A stretch of 43,293 bases of DNA from Leucobacter sp. wl10. GTDB lineage: Bacteria; Actinomycetota; Actinomycetes; Actinomycetales; Microbacteriaceae. The notes under the pieces are model-generated. The model was not told the origin of the DNA, did no database searches, and was given only the letters and a program-made list of their open reading frames with translations. The stretch spans positions 1 through 43,293 of the forward strand of contig NZ_KZ984014.1 in assembly GCF_003569785.1 (NCBI RefSeq), read 5' to 3'. The translations under genes were made by a program, and so were the position numbers. Below, piece by piece: positions 7,374-16,791 of the stretch. The number at the start of each line of letters is the position of its first letter. Position 1 is the stretch's first letter.

Positions 7374-9905
7374 GTGGTGATTCGTTGGAATGAGATCAAC
7401 CCGAGCAAGGGTGCCAAACTTACGCGACCTCGCGAGATCTACGCCTCTCTTCAGGGGCGCAAATGGCCTCGCCTTCGACCAGAGCAGAATGAAGTTCTCG
7501 AGAAATGGTACGAACGGCGCCACCATTCTGATCTTGTCCTAAAGCAGAACACTGGCGGCGGGAAGACGCTCACTGGGCTTCTGATCGCCCAATCCAGCCT
7601 GCATGAAGGTGTTGGTCCCGCAGTATTCCTGGTTCCTGACAGCTTCCTCATCCGACAGGTCGTGAGCGAGGCAAACGAGGCACAGATCCCGGTCACGACC
7701 GATATGGATGACGAGTCGTTCCGGTCCTCGCAGTCAATACTCGTAACCACCTTCCATAAGCTCCTCAACGGTCGAAGCGCGTTCGGGGTTCGTGGGGTCA
7801 AGCTTGTCATCCCCTTGGGCATTGTCGTCATTGATGACGCTCATGCGGCCCTGGCCGCCACAACTGACTTGTTCACCGCATTCATCCCACGATCAAGCGG
7901 AGCATTCGATCAGTTGCTCAAGTTATTCGCAGCAGACCTGCGTGAGCAAAGCCCAAAGTCGTTCGCCGAAATCGAGGCGAATGACTTTGGTGCCCCGATG
8001 CGAGTCCCACCGAAGGCCGTGGCCGATCGCGCCGACGAAATGATGAGGATCGTTCAACCGATTGCCAACGACTCCGAAATCCCCTCGCTATTCTTCTCGT
8101 GGCCATACGTGGCCGATCTTCTCAAGCTCGCAATCGTCACTGTGGCCAACAAAGGCATCGAGATCAAGACCCCATGCCCTGATGTGTCGATAATCCCAGC
8201 CTTCAGCCAGGCGCAGCGCCGCGTATATCTGACCGCGACCCTCGCAGACGAGGGGGTGCTCGTCACTGAACTCGATGCCAATCCGAAGACAGTCCGCGAG
8301 CCAATCACACCGAATCAAGCCTCCGACCTCGGCGACAGGCTGATTCTTGCGCCGTTGTCGATCAATCCTCGTTTGTCGGTTGATGCCATACGTGACCTTG
8401 CAAGGAACTTCGCCGATGGTGATCGCGATGGAGATGGCGTTGCGGAATGCGAAGCCGTGAATGTCGTCGTACTTGTACCGAGCGACTACGCGGCGAAGCA
8501 GTGGTCCGGTATCGCCGACCTAATCCTCCATGTGAAAAACATGCGGCCTTACATCGAAAGAATGAAGAGTGGTGAGCAGCTGGGTGTTGTCGTGCTGGTC
8601 AACAAGTATGACGGCGTCGATCTCCCTGGGGATGCCTGCCGGCTCTTGATCATCGATGGCGTCCCCACGCCATTGTCTCCCCACGAGCAGAGGGCTGCAG
8701 CGGCCTTGACTGGCTCCATGTCGTTCAAATCTCGGGAGGTGCAGCGGGTCGAACAAGGCATGGGCAGAGGAATCCGTGATGTCGAGGACTACTGCGCAGT
8801 ATTGGTCTTGACCCGTGAAGTCGCTCTCACGCTGCGCGACACCAGTCTGCGCCAGTTCTACTCTCCGGCGACACGCGCTCAGATTGAACTCAGCCTCCAG
8901 ATTGCTGACCAGATTCAGGGTGAGGGAATCACGGTGATGACCGATCTGCTGAACATGTTCCTTGGACGTGATCCGCAATGGGTCGCTAAGAGCCTCGAAG
9001 CGACTGCGGATGTGACCTACGAACCTGGCGGCAAGGTGACTGAACTCGCAATCGGGCGCCGTACAGCCTTCAACCTGGCGATTTCAGGAGATACCGCGGC
9101 AGGAGTCAAGATGCTCCGAGACGCAATCGATTCTGTCGATGATGATTTCGAGAAGGGGTGGTATCTGGAAGAGCTCGCTGGCTATCAACATTTCGTCAAC
9201 CCCACGGAGTCACAACGTACGCTCTCAGCAGCAAAGAAGCTCAACTGGGGTGTGCTCAAGCCTGCTGTCCCTCCCAAGTATAAGCAGCTGACGCCCCCTG
9301 TGGTCCAGGGTAGATCCGCCACTTCACATCTGAGCAGGTACACCGATGCACGACAAATGGAGCTGTCGGTATCTGCGATCTTCGACAACATCATCTGGGG
9401 TGTCGAACAAGCAGCAGATCGCGCCGAGGAACAGTTCAGGCTCTTGGGTCTCCACCTGGGGTTCGGATCAAGCCGGCCTGAGAAGGAAATGAATGATGGA
9501 GGACCGGACAATCTTTGGGCCCTAACCCCTGGTCACTACGCGGTAATCGAACTTAAGACCGGCACCAGTCGTCCCGATCCGAAAATCATCAAGGACGACG
9601 CCGAACAGATCACGCACTCCTCTATGACCTGGTTCCAAGACCGTTACATGGATGAGAACAAAGCGACTCCCGTACTGGTGCATCCATCAATGGAGCTTGA
9701 TCCCCAAGCCCACGTTCCCTCGGGGACGCGCGTCATCACAGAGAGTCATCTCTCCTCTCTACGCAACGACGTGGAGGCCTTCATACGGGAGCTCAGCGAT
9801 ACTGCTTCGTGGAGAGACGAGGACGCGGTGACCTCGGCACTCTCCCGCCATCGCCTCACTGCGGAACAGGTGATTGCGAGCCATAGCAAGTTGATCCGCA
9901 AGTAG
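7374..9905 (+). CDS. SF2 DEAD/DEAH-type helicase with PD-(D/E)XK-like C-terminus
   Basis: An 843-residue protein with a GTG start (7374; GTG at 7377 is equally possible). Helicase motifs: Q-like RPEQNEVL (35-42), Walker A NTGGGKT (59-65), DDAH Walker B (154-157), TAT motif III (287-289), and QGMGRGIR motif VI (461-468). The C-terminal 200 residues include EEQFRLLG (685-692), GPDN (710-713, D712) and IELKTG (725-730, E726/K728), fitting a PD-(D/E)XK nuclease core. A DNA or RNA translocase coupled to cleavage is the likely activity. It is divergent to the GHKL-nuclease gene, and both carry an E-L-K nuclease-like signature. Membership of a known system (Hachiman, Gabija and others) is not supported by the partner gene. 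Confidence 0.75.
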   Translation: MVIRWNEINPSKGAKLTRPREIYASLQGRKWPRLRPEQNEVLEKWYERRHHSDLVLKQNTGGGKTLTGLLIAQSSLHEGVGPAVFLVPDSFLIRQVVSEANEAQIPVTTDMDDESFRSSQSILVTTFHKLLNGRSAFGVRGVKLVIPLGIVVIDDAHAALAATTDLFTAFIPRSSGAFDQLLKLFAADLREQSPKSFAEIEANDFGAPMRVPPKAVADRADEMMRIVQPIANDSEIPSLFFSWPYVADLLKLAIVTVANKGIEIKTPCPDVSIIPAFSQAQRRVYLTATLADEGVLVTELDANPKTVREPITPNQASDLGDRLILAPLSINPRLSVDAIRDLARNFADGDRDGDGVAECEAVNVVVLVPSDYAAKQWSGIADLILHVKNMRPYIERMKSGEQLGVVVLVNKYDGVDLPGDACRLLIIDGVPTPLSPHEQRAAAALTGSMSFKSREVQRVEQGMGRGIRDVEDYCAVLVLTREVALTLRDTSLRQFYSPATRAQIELSLQIADQIQGEGITVMTDLLNMFLGRDPQWVAKSLEATADVTYEPGGKVTELAIGRRTAFNLAISGDTAAGVKMLRDAIDSVDDDFEKGWYLEELAGYQHFVNPTESQRTLSAAKKLNWGVLKPAVPPKYKQLTPPVVQGRSATSHLSRYTDARQMELSVSAIFDNIIWGVEQAADRAEEQFRLLGLHLGFGSSRPEKEMNDGGPDNLWALTPGHYAVIELKTGTSRPDPKIIKDDAEQITHSSMTWFQDRYMDENKATPVLVHPSMELDPQAHVPSGTRVITESHLSSLRNDVEAFIRELSDTASWRDEDAVTSALSRHRLTAEQVIASHSKLIRK

Positions 9906-9968
9906 CCCTTACGGATTTCAACCAGAGCCTCTCGCGGGCACTGACCCCTCTAGCAGCGGTGTGGTTCA

Positions 9969-11177
9969 TCAGCTGATCTGGACCGCTCGCTCTACGTTTC
10001 TAGCAACGAACTCTCTGGCTTGAACCTGCTGATCCGCGTCTAGTGCGTCCCAGACGCGGTCATTCTTCTTACCGACGTATTCAGCGATCTCGCGAACCCG
10101 CGCAAGTAGTTCGTCGACGTCGAATCCGATTCTCTGAGCCAGTATTCTCCAGTGGGCTGGGGTCACCTCCTGAGACCGGCGCGCACCTCCAATCTTCATC
10201 GCGAGTTCTTGCTCGACCTCCGGGTAGAGGAATAGTGGCACGACATCGTAGATCGGGGCAAACGAGATGGCGTCGGGCCGCAGGAGCAATGAGTAGTTCT
10301 TGGCATGCGCATCGGCATTGCCGACGAGCACATTGAGGATCAGCTGACTCAGAAACACACGTTGGAGCTTTCCCGAAGGATCGATCGGCTTTAGGAGAGA
10401 GATAACCTTGCCCGCCGACACGTCATATTTCTTCTCCGGCGGCAGACCGAGACTCTGCGCAATGTCCTCCGCATGCAGTCGTCGCGCAAGCTGATCTGGC
10501 TCCTCTGTACGGTCGAATCGGGTCACGACATAGGCGGTCTGGTCCCCAAAGCTCATAACCTCGGATTCTGGCGCGAGGATGTCGGCATAGTAGGCGAGAT
10601 CGATCGCAGCTACTTCGGCCGCCTCGATGCCGCGGTACTTCGGGTTGCCGGGCTTCACGATATGAGTGGATGGCACTGTCTCATTCGACCAGTACCAATC
10701 GCCATCCACCCAGGCAAGCGCGAACTTGCCCTGGGCACCGGCAAGCGAAAAGCGAGCCGCTACATCTCTCGGCGTTGTGTCCGAAGAGTCACGTTTGATT
10801 GCCGAGATTCGGTCCGCGATGTCGCGTTTGAGCGCCGGGCTCAACTCGGATAGGCGATCCTGCAGTGATTCTCCTTCTGGCAGAAGTACCAATCCTCCGG
10901 CAAGATCACCACCGGCTGCATTCAGGAGGTCAAACGCTCCGGCGCTCTTCGCTCCATATGCATTCGCCATTCGTGCTCTGGTCTGCTCATGCTCGGGCAA
11001 CAGATTCTCGAGAAAGTTCCTCGCCGCTTTCCGCACTGCCGGCCGATCCCGCGGCAAGGAGAGAGAAATCGGAGTTGGAGGTGCGTCCTCGTCGTAGACG
11101 AAGGTCACGTCTCCCTCGTCGAACACGAACTGCCCGACATGGCGTCCTTCTAGCCATACCTCAATGCGTTCGCTCAT
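9969..11177 (-). CDS. hipA: HipA-family serine/threonine kinase toxin
   Basis: A 402-residue protein of usual HipA length. The N-terminal subdomain (MSERIEVWLEGRHVGQF) precedes the kinase: FSLAGAQGKFAL (143-154, the regulatory phosphorylation/P-loop region), VTRFDR (218-223), the catalytic NADAHAKN (287-294; D289, N294) and IYDVVP (309-314, metal-binding D311). HipA kinases phosphorylate targets such as glutamyl-tRNA synthetase and induce dormancy; the target here is unknown. The gene overlaps hipB by 4 bp (ATGA at 11174-11177), as expected for antitoxin-first translational coupling. It lies between the helicase gene and the integrase, typical of element stabilisation or defence. Confidence 0.93.
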   Translation of the reverse strand: MSERIEVWLEGRHVGQFVFDEGDVTFVYDEDAPPTPISLSLPRDRPAVRKAARNFLENLLPEHEQTRARMANAYGAKSAGAFDLLNAAGGDLAGGLVLLPEGESLQDRLSELSPALKRDIADRISAIKRDSSDTTPRDVAARFSLAGAQGKFALAWVDGDWYWSNETVPSTHIVKPGNPKYRGIEAAEVAAIDLAYYADILAPESEVMSFGDQTAYVVTRFDRTEEPDQLARRLHAEDIAQSLGLPPEKKYDVSAGKVISLLKPIDPSGKLQRVFLSQLILNVLVGNADAHAKNYSLLLRPDAISFAPIYDVVPLFLYPEVEQELAMKIGGARRSQEVTPAHWRILAQRIGFDVDELLARVREIAEYVGKKNDRVWDALDADQQVQAREFVARNVERAVQIS

Positions 11178-11788
11178 TTCAGCGCCATGCTGGGAAGCGC
11201 CGTCGGTTTGACCTCGAGGGTGCGCAAAACTCGTCGCACTTGCCCAGGAGAAGCCAGTGGCCGGCCCGACTCAATGTCACGCACCAGACCCTCAGATACT
11301 CCTGCTGCTGCCGCTAGCCTCCGTCGACTCTCGCCGCGAATGGCGCGCTCGGACGACACAATCTGCGCCAACTCTTGGCTGCTGCGCAGGTACTCGGCAG
11401 GCCTGCCTAGTGCGCGTTTCAGATAGGAATCATCGTTGCGCTCGGCATGTGCCACGAGACTGTCCAGGAACACGTCGCGAGGCGCGTTTGAAGGTTGCCA
11501 GTCGGTCAACAGCCTCGAAGGGTGGTCAGAAGTACGCAGTTGTTTGATGCGGGCCGCTGTCCGTGCTCGTTCCTGACCAGAGAGCCCTTCGAGACTGCGC
11601 TGTTTCAACGCCTTCGCGAGGTGCTGCCAGGAACGCGCAGAGAGCGCTCGGCGCCCCTTCGGAGAGGCGAGACCTTCGATCACCCATGCCGAGCCTTCTC
11701 TGCGCGCGGGGATACGCCCTTCGGCGGCCATCGCGCGCACCCTGCGTGGCGAAACGCCCATCTGGGTGGCAGCTTCCGTGACCTTCAT
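11174..11788 (-). CDS. hipB: HipB-like antitoxin with an extra N-terminal HTH
   Basis: A 204-residue protein, about twice the usual HipB length. The C-terminal part (about 135-200) is an Xre/HipB-type helix-turn-helix (SRRRLAAAAGVSEGLVRDIE). The N-terminal 30 residues (MKVTEAATQMGVSPRRVRAM, ending RIPARREG) look like a MerR/excisionase-type winged helix. The middle is basic and helical. It would bind the hipBA operator and neutralise HipA, whose gene follows with a 4-bp overlap. The added domain might serve excisionase-like DNA bending for the nearby integrase, but that is speculation. Confidence 0.8.
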   Translation of the reverse strand: MKVTEAATQMGVSPRRVRAMAAEGRIPARREGSAWVIEGLASPKGRRALSARSWQHLAKALKQRSLEGLSGQERARTAARIKQLRTSDHPSRLLTDWQPSNAPRDVFLDSLVAHAERNDDSYLKRALGRPAEYLRSSQELAQIVSSERAIRGESRRRLAAAAGVSEGLVRDIESGRPLASPGQVRRVLRTLEVKPTALPSMALK

Positions 11789-11945
11789 GACACAACTATA
11801 CCGCAGGGCATACGATGACCATAGTCCTTACCAACTGGAGTCCTTCGGAGCAGTCGCCAGAGCCGCGCCTTCACCTGTGAACGCGATGGGAGTTGAGCCT
11901 CGTGGAAGCTGGTGCTGGACGGCCACCGTGTGGCTCGCGGGGCCG

Positions 11946-13121
11946 TCACCGCCCGAATCGGTTCTCGAGCATCGATGCGGTGGCTGGATCGACAAGATCA
12001 TCGCGGACTATGTAGTGCTGCTCGGTGATCCTCGAATCTGTGTGCCCGAGTAGACCGGCAGCGAGGTCGATTCCGCCTGCTTCATAGATCGCTGTCGCGC
12101 CTGTCCGGCGAAAACGGTGCGGTGTGACCTTCTTGAGTCCGGCCTTGTCCATGATCGTGCGGAGCTGTCTGCGGACGTTGTTCGTGGTGAGCGGGCCGCC
12201 CTTGCGGTTGCAGAAGAGCAGTGCGTTGGGGTCGATGGAGAGCCGATTCCGCAGTCGTTCTCGGATGGCTCGCACCGCAAACAGTGGGAGGACGATGGTG
12301 CGGACCGAGCGTGAGGTCTTGGGGTGGTTCTGTCGGTGCGTGGGTTCGCCTTTTCTGCTGATGATGGTGCCGCAGATGTGCAGGGTGGGCTGTGCGCCGC
12401 GAAGATCGATGTCTCGGATTCGGATGGCGAGCACTTCCCCGATGCGCACGGAGGTTCCGAGGAGCACTTCGACGATCTGGCCGAGCTGCCCGTCTGGTCT
12501 CGGGCCGCTCGCCATGGGTCGTTCTTCCCATTCGCGGATGGCGTCTCGGATCTGCCAGATTTCGGAGTCCTCGAAGACGTCGGGGCATCTGGCGGGGCGT
12601 TGCAGCCGAGAGATGTGATCCATCGGATTGCGCGGGATGATCTCGTGGCGGACGGCGAGTCCTAGTGCGAGGCGGAGTACGACTCGGGCTTGCCGGGCGC
12701 GACTGTAGCTCTGCCTGGCGAGCTGCTTGATGAAGTAGTCGCAGCGGGCGACCCCGATCTCTCTGAGCGTGAGCTCGGCGAACGCGGACGCGACGAGGGT
12801 TCGCATGTTTCGTTCGTAGAGAAGCCGGGTCGTGCGAGAGAGCCGGTCTTCGATCTCCATGTCTTCGAGCCAGTAGTGGACGAGCGCGGAGAAGCTGCTG
12901 TCGGCGGTGATTCCGATGAACGTGGGTTGGAAGAGGGATCGTTCGGAGAGCTTTCGTTTGAGCGCGAGTTCGGCTGCGGCGGAGGTCGGCCCGGTGCATT
13001 GAACCGCTCGGAGCTTACCGTCCCAGTCGCGGTACCGAGTTCGCGCTTGGCAGGTCCCTGGGCCGAGCCGTCTGTGGCTGATCTTTCCGAAGGTGCCGAT
13101 CGGTGTCCTGGGTCTAGCCAT
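11946..13121 (-). CDS. Tyrosine recombinase/integrase
   Basis: A 391-residue site-specific recombinase. The N-terminal 60 residues form an arm-binding-like domain, then a SAM-like core-binding domain (about 75-175). The catalytic domain holds R226 (GTSVRIGEV), K268 (HPKTSRS), H335/R338 (TPHRFRRTGAT), H360 (LLGHTDSR) and nucleophile Y370 (EQHYIV): a full set. It is the only recombinase in the window, so it is the probable integrase of the element and could have used the tRNA-Pro site at 4600, although 7 kb separates them. No separate small excisionase gene is seen; the hipB-like N-terminal domain is the nearest candidate. The start is the conserved-looking MARPRTP; its ribosome site is weak. 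Confidence 0.92.
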   Translation of the reverse strand: MARPRTPIGTFGKISHRRLGPGTCQARTRYRDWDGKLRAVQCTGPTSAAAELALKRKLSERSLFQPTFIGITADSSFSALVHYWLEDMEIEDRLSRTTRLLYERNMRTLVASAFAELTLREIGVARCDYFIKQLARQSYSRARQARVVLRLALGLAVRHEIIPRNPMDHISRLQRPARCPDVFEDSEIWQIRDAIREWEERPMASGPRPDGQLGQIVEVLLGTSVRIGEVLAIRIRDIDLRGAQPTLHICGTIISRKGEPTHRQNHPKTSRSVRTIVLPLFAVRAIRERLRNRLSIDPNALLFCNRKGGPLTTNNVRRQLRTIMDKAGLKKVTPHRFRRTGATAIYEAGGIDLAAGLLGHTDSRITEQHYIVRDDLVDPATASMLENRFGR

Positions 13122-13238
13122 GTCGGGACCCCGTCCGTGCGGAGAGTCTTGCGGTGTGCCGCCAAGGCGGGGTGTTCGGATGCTGTGCGTGGCGTGTAGG
13201 CATCAGATCAGTTTGGCGTGTGATCCGACGCTCTGTTC

Positions 13239-13260
13239 GCACGGAGCAGCGGCTCCGTGC
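13239..13260. promoter_or_regulatory. 9-bp inverted repeat between divergent genes
   Basis: GCACGGAGC (13239-13247) and GCTCCGTGC (13252-13260) flank a 4-nt loop in the 199-bp gap between the integrase (minus) and HNH-NACHT (plus) genes. It could be an operator or a hairpin blocking read-through into the defence gene. Confidence 0.35.
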
Positions 13261-13320
13261 CGAGCCGGGTGTCGGGGGTTGCTGGAAGAATGGAGACACC
13301 TTCAATCACGAGGAGCGGGA

Positions 13321-16300
13321 ATGGGCGTCAGCGTTACCACACGGAAGACTCTGTGGGGTCGCGCTCACAATGAGTGTGCATTCCCCACCTGCTTGCAGGA
13401 ACTCACGTTTGATAGCGAGACATCCGATACGGCCGCCGCGGGAGTGAGGATCATTGGCGAGGAAGCGCATATCCGCGCACAGCGGGCAGGCGGCCCTCGC
13501 TACGATGCCGGCTATGCCGATGTTGACGGGTACGACAACCTGATGCTGATGTGTCCGACGCATCATGCAATGATCGACGCAAACAATGGCGCCGATTACT
13601 CGGTCAAGTCGCTTGAGAAGATGAAGGCCGAACATGAGCGTAAGCAGAAGCGACGGGGTGAGCTGCAGGGGGCGCTGCGCGCGTATCTCGGCGACCGATT
13701 TGCTGCGGAGAACACGGTGCAGTTCCAGCAGGCTGAGCTGCGGGGGCCTTCAGTGGAGGCGATGTTCGTAGATGTCCCCGTCGGAGGGCGGCGAGATGGC
13801 TCGGCGCTTGCGGATCTCCTTGCACATATTTCCGCAGAGGCGCCCGGTGATACGGAGGAACTTGAACGATCTTCGGGTCTTCTGATCACCGGTGCGACGC
13901 AGGCGCTTCTTCATCCGAATTGGACGGGCAACGCGATTCTGGTGGGTGGACCTGGTCAGGGCAAGTCCACCGTATTGCAGTATGTGTGTCAGTTCCATCG
14001 TGCTCGTCGACTCGGTGAAGAAGGGTACAGTGCTGGGCAGTCTGAGCTGACTCGTGCGGAATCGCCGGCGCGCTTCCCTATCCGGATTGATCTTCGTCGG
14101 TATGCGCAGTGGGCCGAGCAGCCTCGGTTGAAATCGGGGAAACGTCAGAAGAAGCAGCGACAGTCGCCTCAGGAAGAGGACCGCTGGTCGAGTCTTGAGG
14201 AGTACGTGGTCGACCACATTCGTCGCAACATCGGCATGCACAAGTTCGCTCCGGAGGACCTTGCGCTGCTCCTCGCGACCGAGCCGGTGCTCTTCGCTCT
14301 GGATGGCCTGGACGAGGTTGCGAACCTCGCGACACGATCCCGCGTGGTCGAGGAGATCAGTCGCATGCGCGGACGCCTGAGAGCAGATGCTGCTGATCTG
14401 GTGATCTTGGTAGCGACTCGCCCGGGTGCTGCTCTCCGCCCGCTGACTGCTTCGGGAGCGTTCCCGGTTCTCCATTTGCAGCGTCTGACACAAGGACTCC
14501 GGCTGCAGTATCTGAGGCAGTGGGTGGAGGTACTGCAGCTCTCCGAAGAGTCCGCCGAGAAGCTGCAGTCCACATTCATGGATAGTCAGCATGTGCCGCA
14601 TGTGAGCGAACTCGCCTCGTATCCGATGCAGCTGGCGATCCTTCTGCATTTGCTTCATCGTCGCCAGTTGTTGCCGCAGCAGCGCACGGAGCTCTATGCG
14701 GAGTATCTCAAGACGTTCCTGGATCGTGAGCAGACCGAGGACAAGGAGCCCCTGCTCAAAGACCAGCGGCGCGTGGTCGAGGATACGCACGCCTATTTGG
14801 GATGGTATCTCCAGACCAAGGCGGAAGAAGAGGGAAGCGCGGGGTCGATCACTCGAGATGAGCTTCGTGCCCTTCTGCGGGCCTATCTTGCCGGGCAGCC
14901 GGAAGAACAGCAGCTGGCGGACGACCTATACTCTGCGATTACCGACCGGGTGCTGTGTCTGGTTGAGCGCGAGGATGCATTCGAGTTCGAGGTGCAGTCT
15001 CTGCGCGAGTATTTCGCGGCGTTGCATCTCTATGAGAACCTGACGCCGAAGGGCATCGGTAACTCTCGTGATGACGGGCTGAACGCGCTACTGGAGCGCC
15101 CCTACTGGGCGAACACGTGCCGATTCTTCATCGGGATGCTCGCCAAGGGGGAACTTCGCGCCCTGATCGGGAACTTCTTCACGGTCGAGAAGAAGGTCAC
15201 GCCCCGGCCCCTGGTGCGATCGATGGCAGTTACGCTGCTGAACGATCGCGTCTACGACGGTCTGACTAGCGACGAGATCCAGGGTGTCGTCGACTTCGTT
15301 CTCTCTGGCCCTGGGCTGCTTCTTGCTGAGGACGGCGTGCTGGACGCCGCGGGCAACCCTCTCCGATTCGGGGAACGTGCAGGCCGCGCCCAGGCGATTG
15401 CCCATCTCAAGACGCGCCTTGAGCAGGACCCCGATGCTGAGGCACGTCAGGCCGCAGCGACAAGCCTTCTCGCCCACTCTCTGCCTACCGACGATCTCGC
15501 CGCCTGGTGGTGGGAGCAGTTCACTCCGACCCCCCTTTGGGTGGAGACTGCCGCGCGTCTCAGAGTGTTTGCTCCGCTCAGTGTGCAGCAAGAGGCTCGG
15601 TTGCATACGGTGCTCTCGTCGTACAACGAGCCAGGCCAGTGGCGTGCAGATCTGCTGCGGCAGGGCGGGTATTCAGGGCACAGCACAGACGCGGTCCAGT
15701 TGGTGTGGGAAGACCTCAACGCCGGATGCGACACCGACCCAGACGGCCCGAGTCGCGATCTGAATGCTCTCATCGCGTGCGCGAGTTCAATCCTGGCCGG
15801 GAGCCAGACTGTTCCCTTGATTGCTTCCGAGGAGAACTCGCAGGCGCAGTCCCCGCTTGCGGTTCGCGTATGCGAAGCCGCCCGTTCCCTGCGACCGGTG
15901 TCGACGGCCTCCGCTGCGGTGGAGTGGGATCAGTACTTGTCCGTCGTCGCGGAGGCTTGGGGTCCGGGATGGGTGCTTGGTCGGGCCGTTGCTCGGGTTC
16001 CAGAAACGATCGATGTCTCGCTCATGTCAGCTCGGGCCGGATCTCCTGCGCTCACGGCCGCGGCCAGGATCGAGGCTGACTATCGTGGGCATCGATCAGA
16101 CCCTGATTGGTGGCGAGATCGACTCTCGTCGGTTGGGGACGGGTATGACCTCATGCTGGCGGTGATCGCGCTTGTGGAGCAGGCGCGGACCGCGACGATT
16201 GTTGCGGTGGCGGCCGAGCTTGACGCGGCCGTGCGGAGGCTCGATCTCAAGCAGTTCCGTGCTGTGGAGCGCGCTCTTCAGCAGGATGCCGCTTCATATC

Positions 16301-16743
16301 GGGTGCAGCCCCTCGACCTGCACGAGCCGTTGCGTCTGCACCGTGTGAGCCTCTCGGGTCGGGTGCTCTGGCTGATCTGGCAGCTTGCGACAGAGTCCAC
16401 TCGCGAGAGAATCCCAACCTACCTCGAGAAGGAGTTGGCCGACGTGTTCCTTGCGGGGCCGACAGATGGACGTCCAGTGGTGGCGGCGGCCCGGACATCT
16501 CGGAAGGTGAAGCTCGACTGCTTCCGGCATGCGCGGCCTTCGCTTCCGGGCGGTGGGTGGGCCGATCCCACGCAGTTGGCGACGATAACGATCGGGCTTG
16601 CGAAGGAAGTCCTTGAGACGCCGGGGGCTTGGCCCATGGAGTTGGTGCAGATCGCGATCGATCGCCTGAACGCGCAAGCTGCTTCGCGCGTGACACCGCT
16701 GTCCGATGTCGCGTCGGCAAATCACTGGTTTGGCAGCCCATGA
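13321..16743 (+). CDS. HNH nuclease-NACHT NTPase (STAND-type defence protein)
   Basis: A 1140-residue protein starting at 13321, where GAGGAGCGGGA precedes the ATG. The N-terminal effector is a zinc-type HNH domain: C19/C24 (CAFPTC), GEEAHI (46-51), N73 and CPTHHAMID (78-86). A NACHT NTPase follows, with Walker A GGPGQGKST (209-217) and Walker B LFALDGLDEV (324-333). The remaining 700 residues lack obvious motifs and are leucine- and helix-rich, suiting a helical-repeat sensor. Bacterial NACHT proteins protect against phage by sensing a viral product and activating an N-terminal effector; DNA cleavage is expected here. It stands alone, beside the integrase, without a visible partner gene. Confidence 0.88.
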   Translation: MGVSVTTRKTLWGRAHNECAFPTCLQELTFDSETSDTAAAGVRIIGEEAHIRAQRAGGPRYDAGYADVDGYDNLMLMCPTHHAMIDANNGADYSVKSLEKMKAEHERKQKRRGELQGALRAYLGDRFAAENTVQFQQAELRGPSVEAMFVDVPVGGRRDGSALADLLAHISAEAPGDTEELERSSGLLITGATQALLHPNWTGNAILVGGPGQGKSTVLQYVCQFHRARRLGEEGYSAGQSELTRAESPARFPIRIDLRRYAQWAEQPRLKSGKRQKKQRQSPQEEDRWSSLEEYVVDHIRRNIGMHKFAPEDLALLLATEPVLFALDGLDEVANLATRSRVVEEISRMRGRLRADAADLVILVATRPGAALRPLTASGAFPVLHLQRLTQGLRLQYLRQWVEVLQLSEESAEKLQSTFMDSQHVPHVSELASYPMQLAILLHLLHRRQLLPQQRTELYAEYLKTFLDREQTEDKEPLLKDQRRVVEDTHAYLGWYLQTKAEEEGSAGSITRDELRALLRAYLAGQPEEQQLADDLYSAITDRVLCLVEREDAFEFEVQSLREYFAALHLYENLTPKGIGNSRDDGLNALLERPYWANTCRFFIGMLAKGELRALIGNFFTVEKKVTPRPLVRSMAVTLLNDRVYDGLTSDEIQGVVDFVLSGPGLLLAEDGVLDAAGNPLRFGERAGRAQAIAHLKTRLEQDPDAEARQAAATSLLAHSLPTDDLAAWWWEQFTPTPLWVETAARLRVFAPLSVQQEARLHTVLSSYNEPGQWRADLLRQGGYSGHSTDAVQLVWEDLNAGCDTDPDGPSRDLNALIACASSILAGSQTVPLIASEENSQAQSPLAVRVCEAARSLRPVSTASAAVEWDQYLSVVAEAWGPGWVLGRAVARVPETIDVSLMSARAGSPALTAAARIEADYRGHRSDPDWWRDRLSSVGDGYDLMLAVIALVEQARTATIVAVAAELDAAVRRLDLKQFRAVERALQQDAASYRVQPLDLHEPLRLHRVSLSGRVLWLIWQLATESTRERIPTYLEKELADVFLAGPTDGRPVVAAARTSRKVKLDCFRHARPSLPGGGWADPTQLATITIGLAKEVLETPGAWPMELVQIAIDRLNAQAASRVTPLSDVASANHWFGSP

Positions 16744-16791
16744 TCCGTTCCCCGGGGAACTCGGGGTGCAGCCGTTCTGGCGGTGAGGCAG

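Noticed and set aside
7374..9905. Assigning the helicase to Hachiman
   Set aside because: Hachiman pairs HamB with a DUF1837 protein; none is present, and the neighbour is a GHKL ATPase in divergent orientation.
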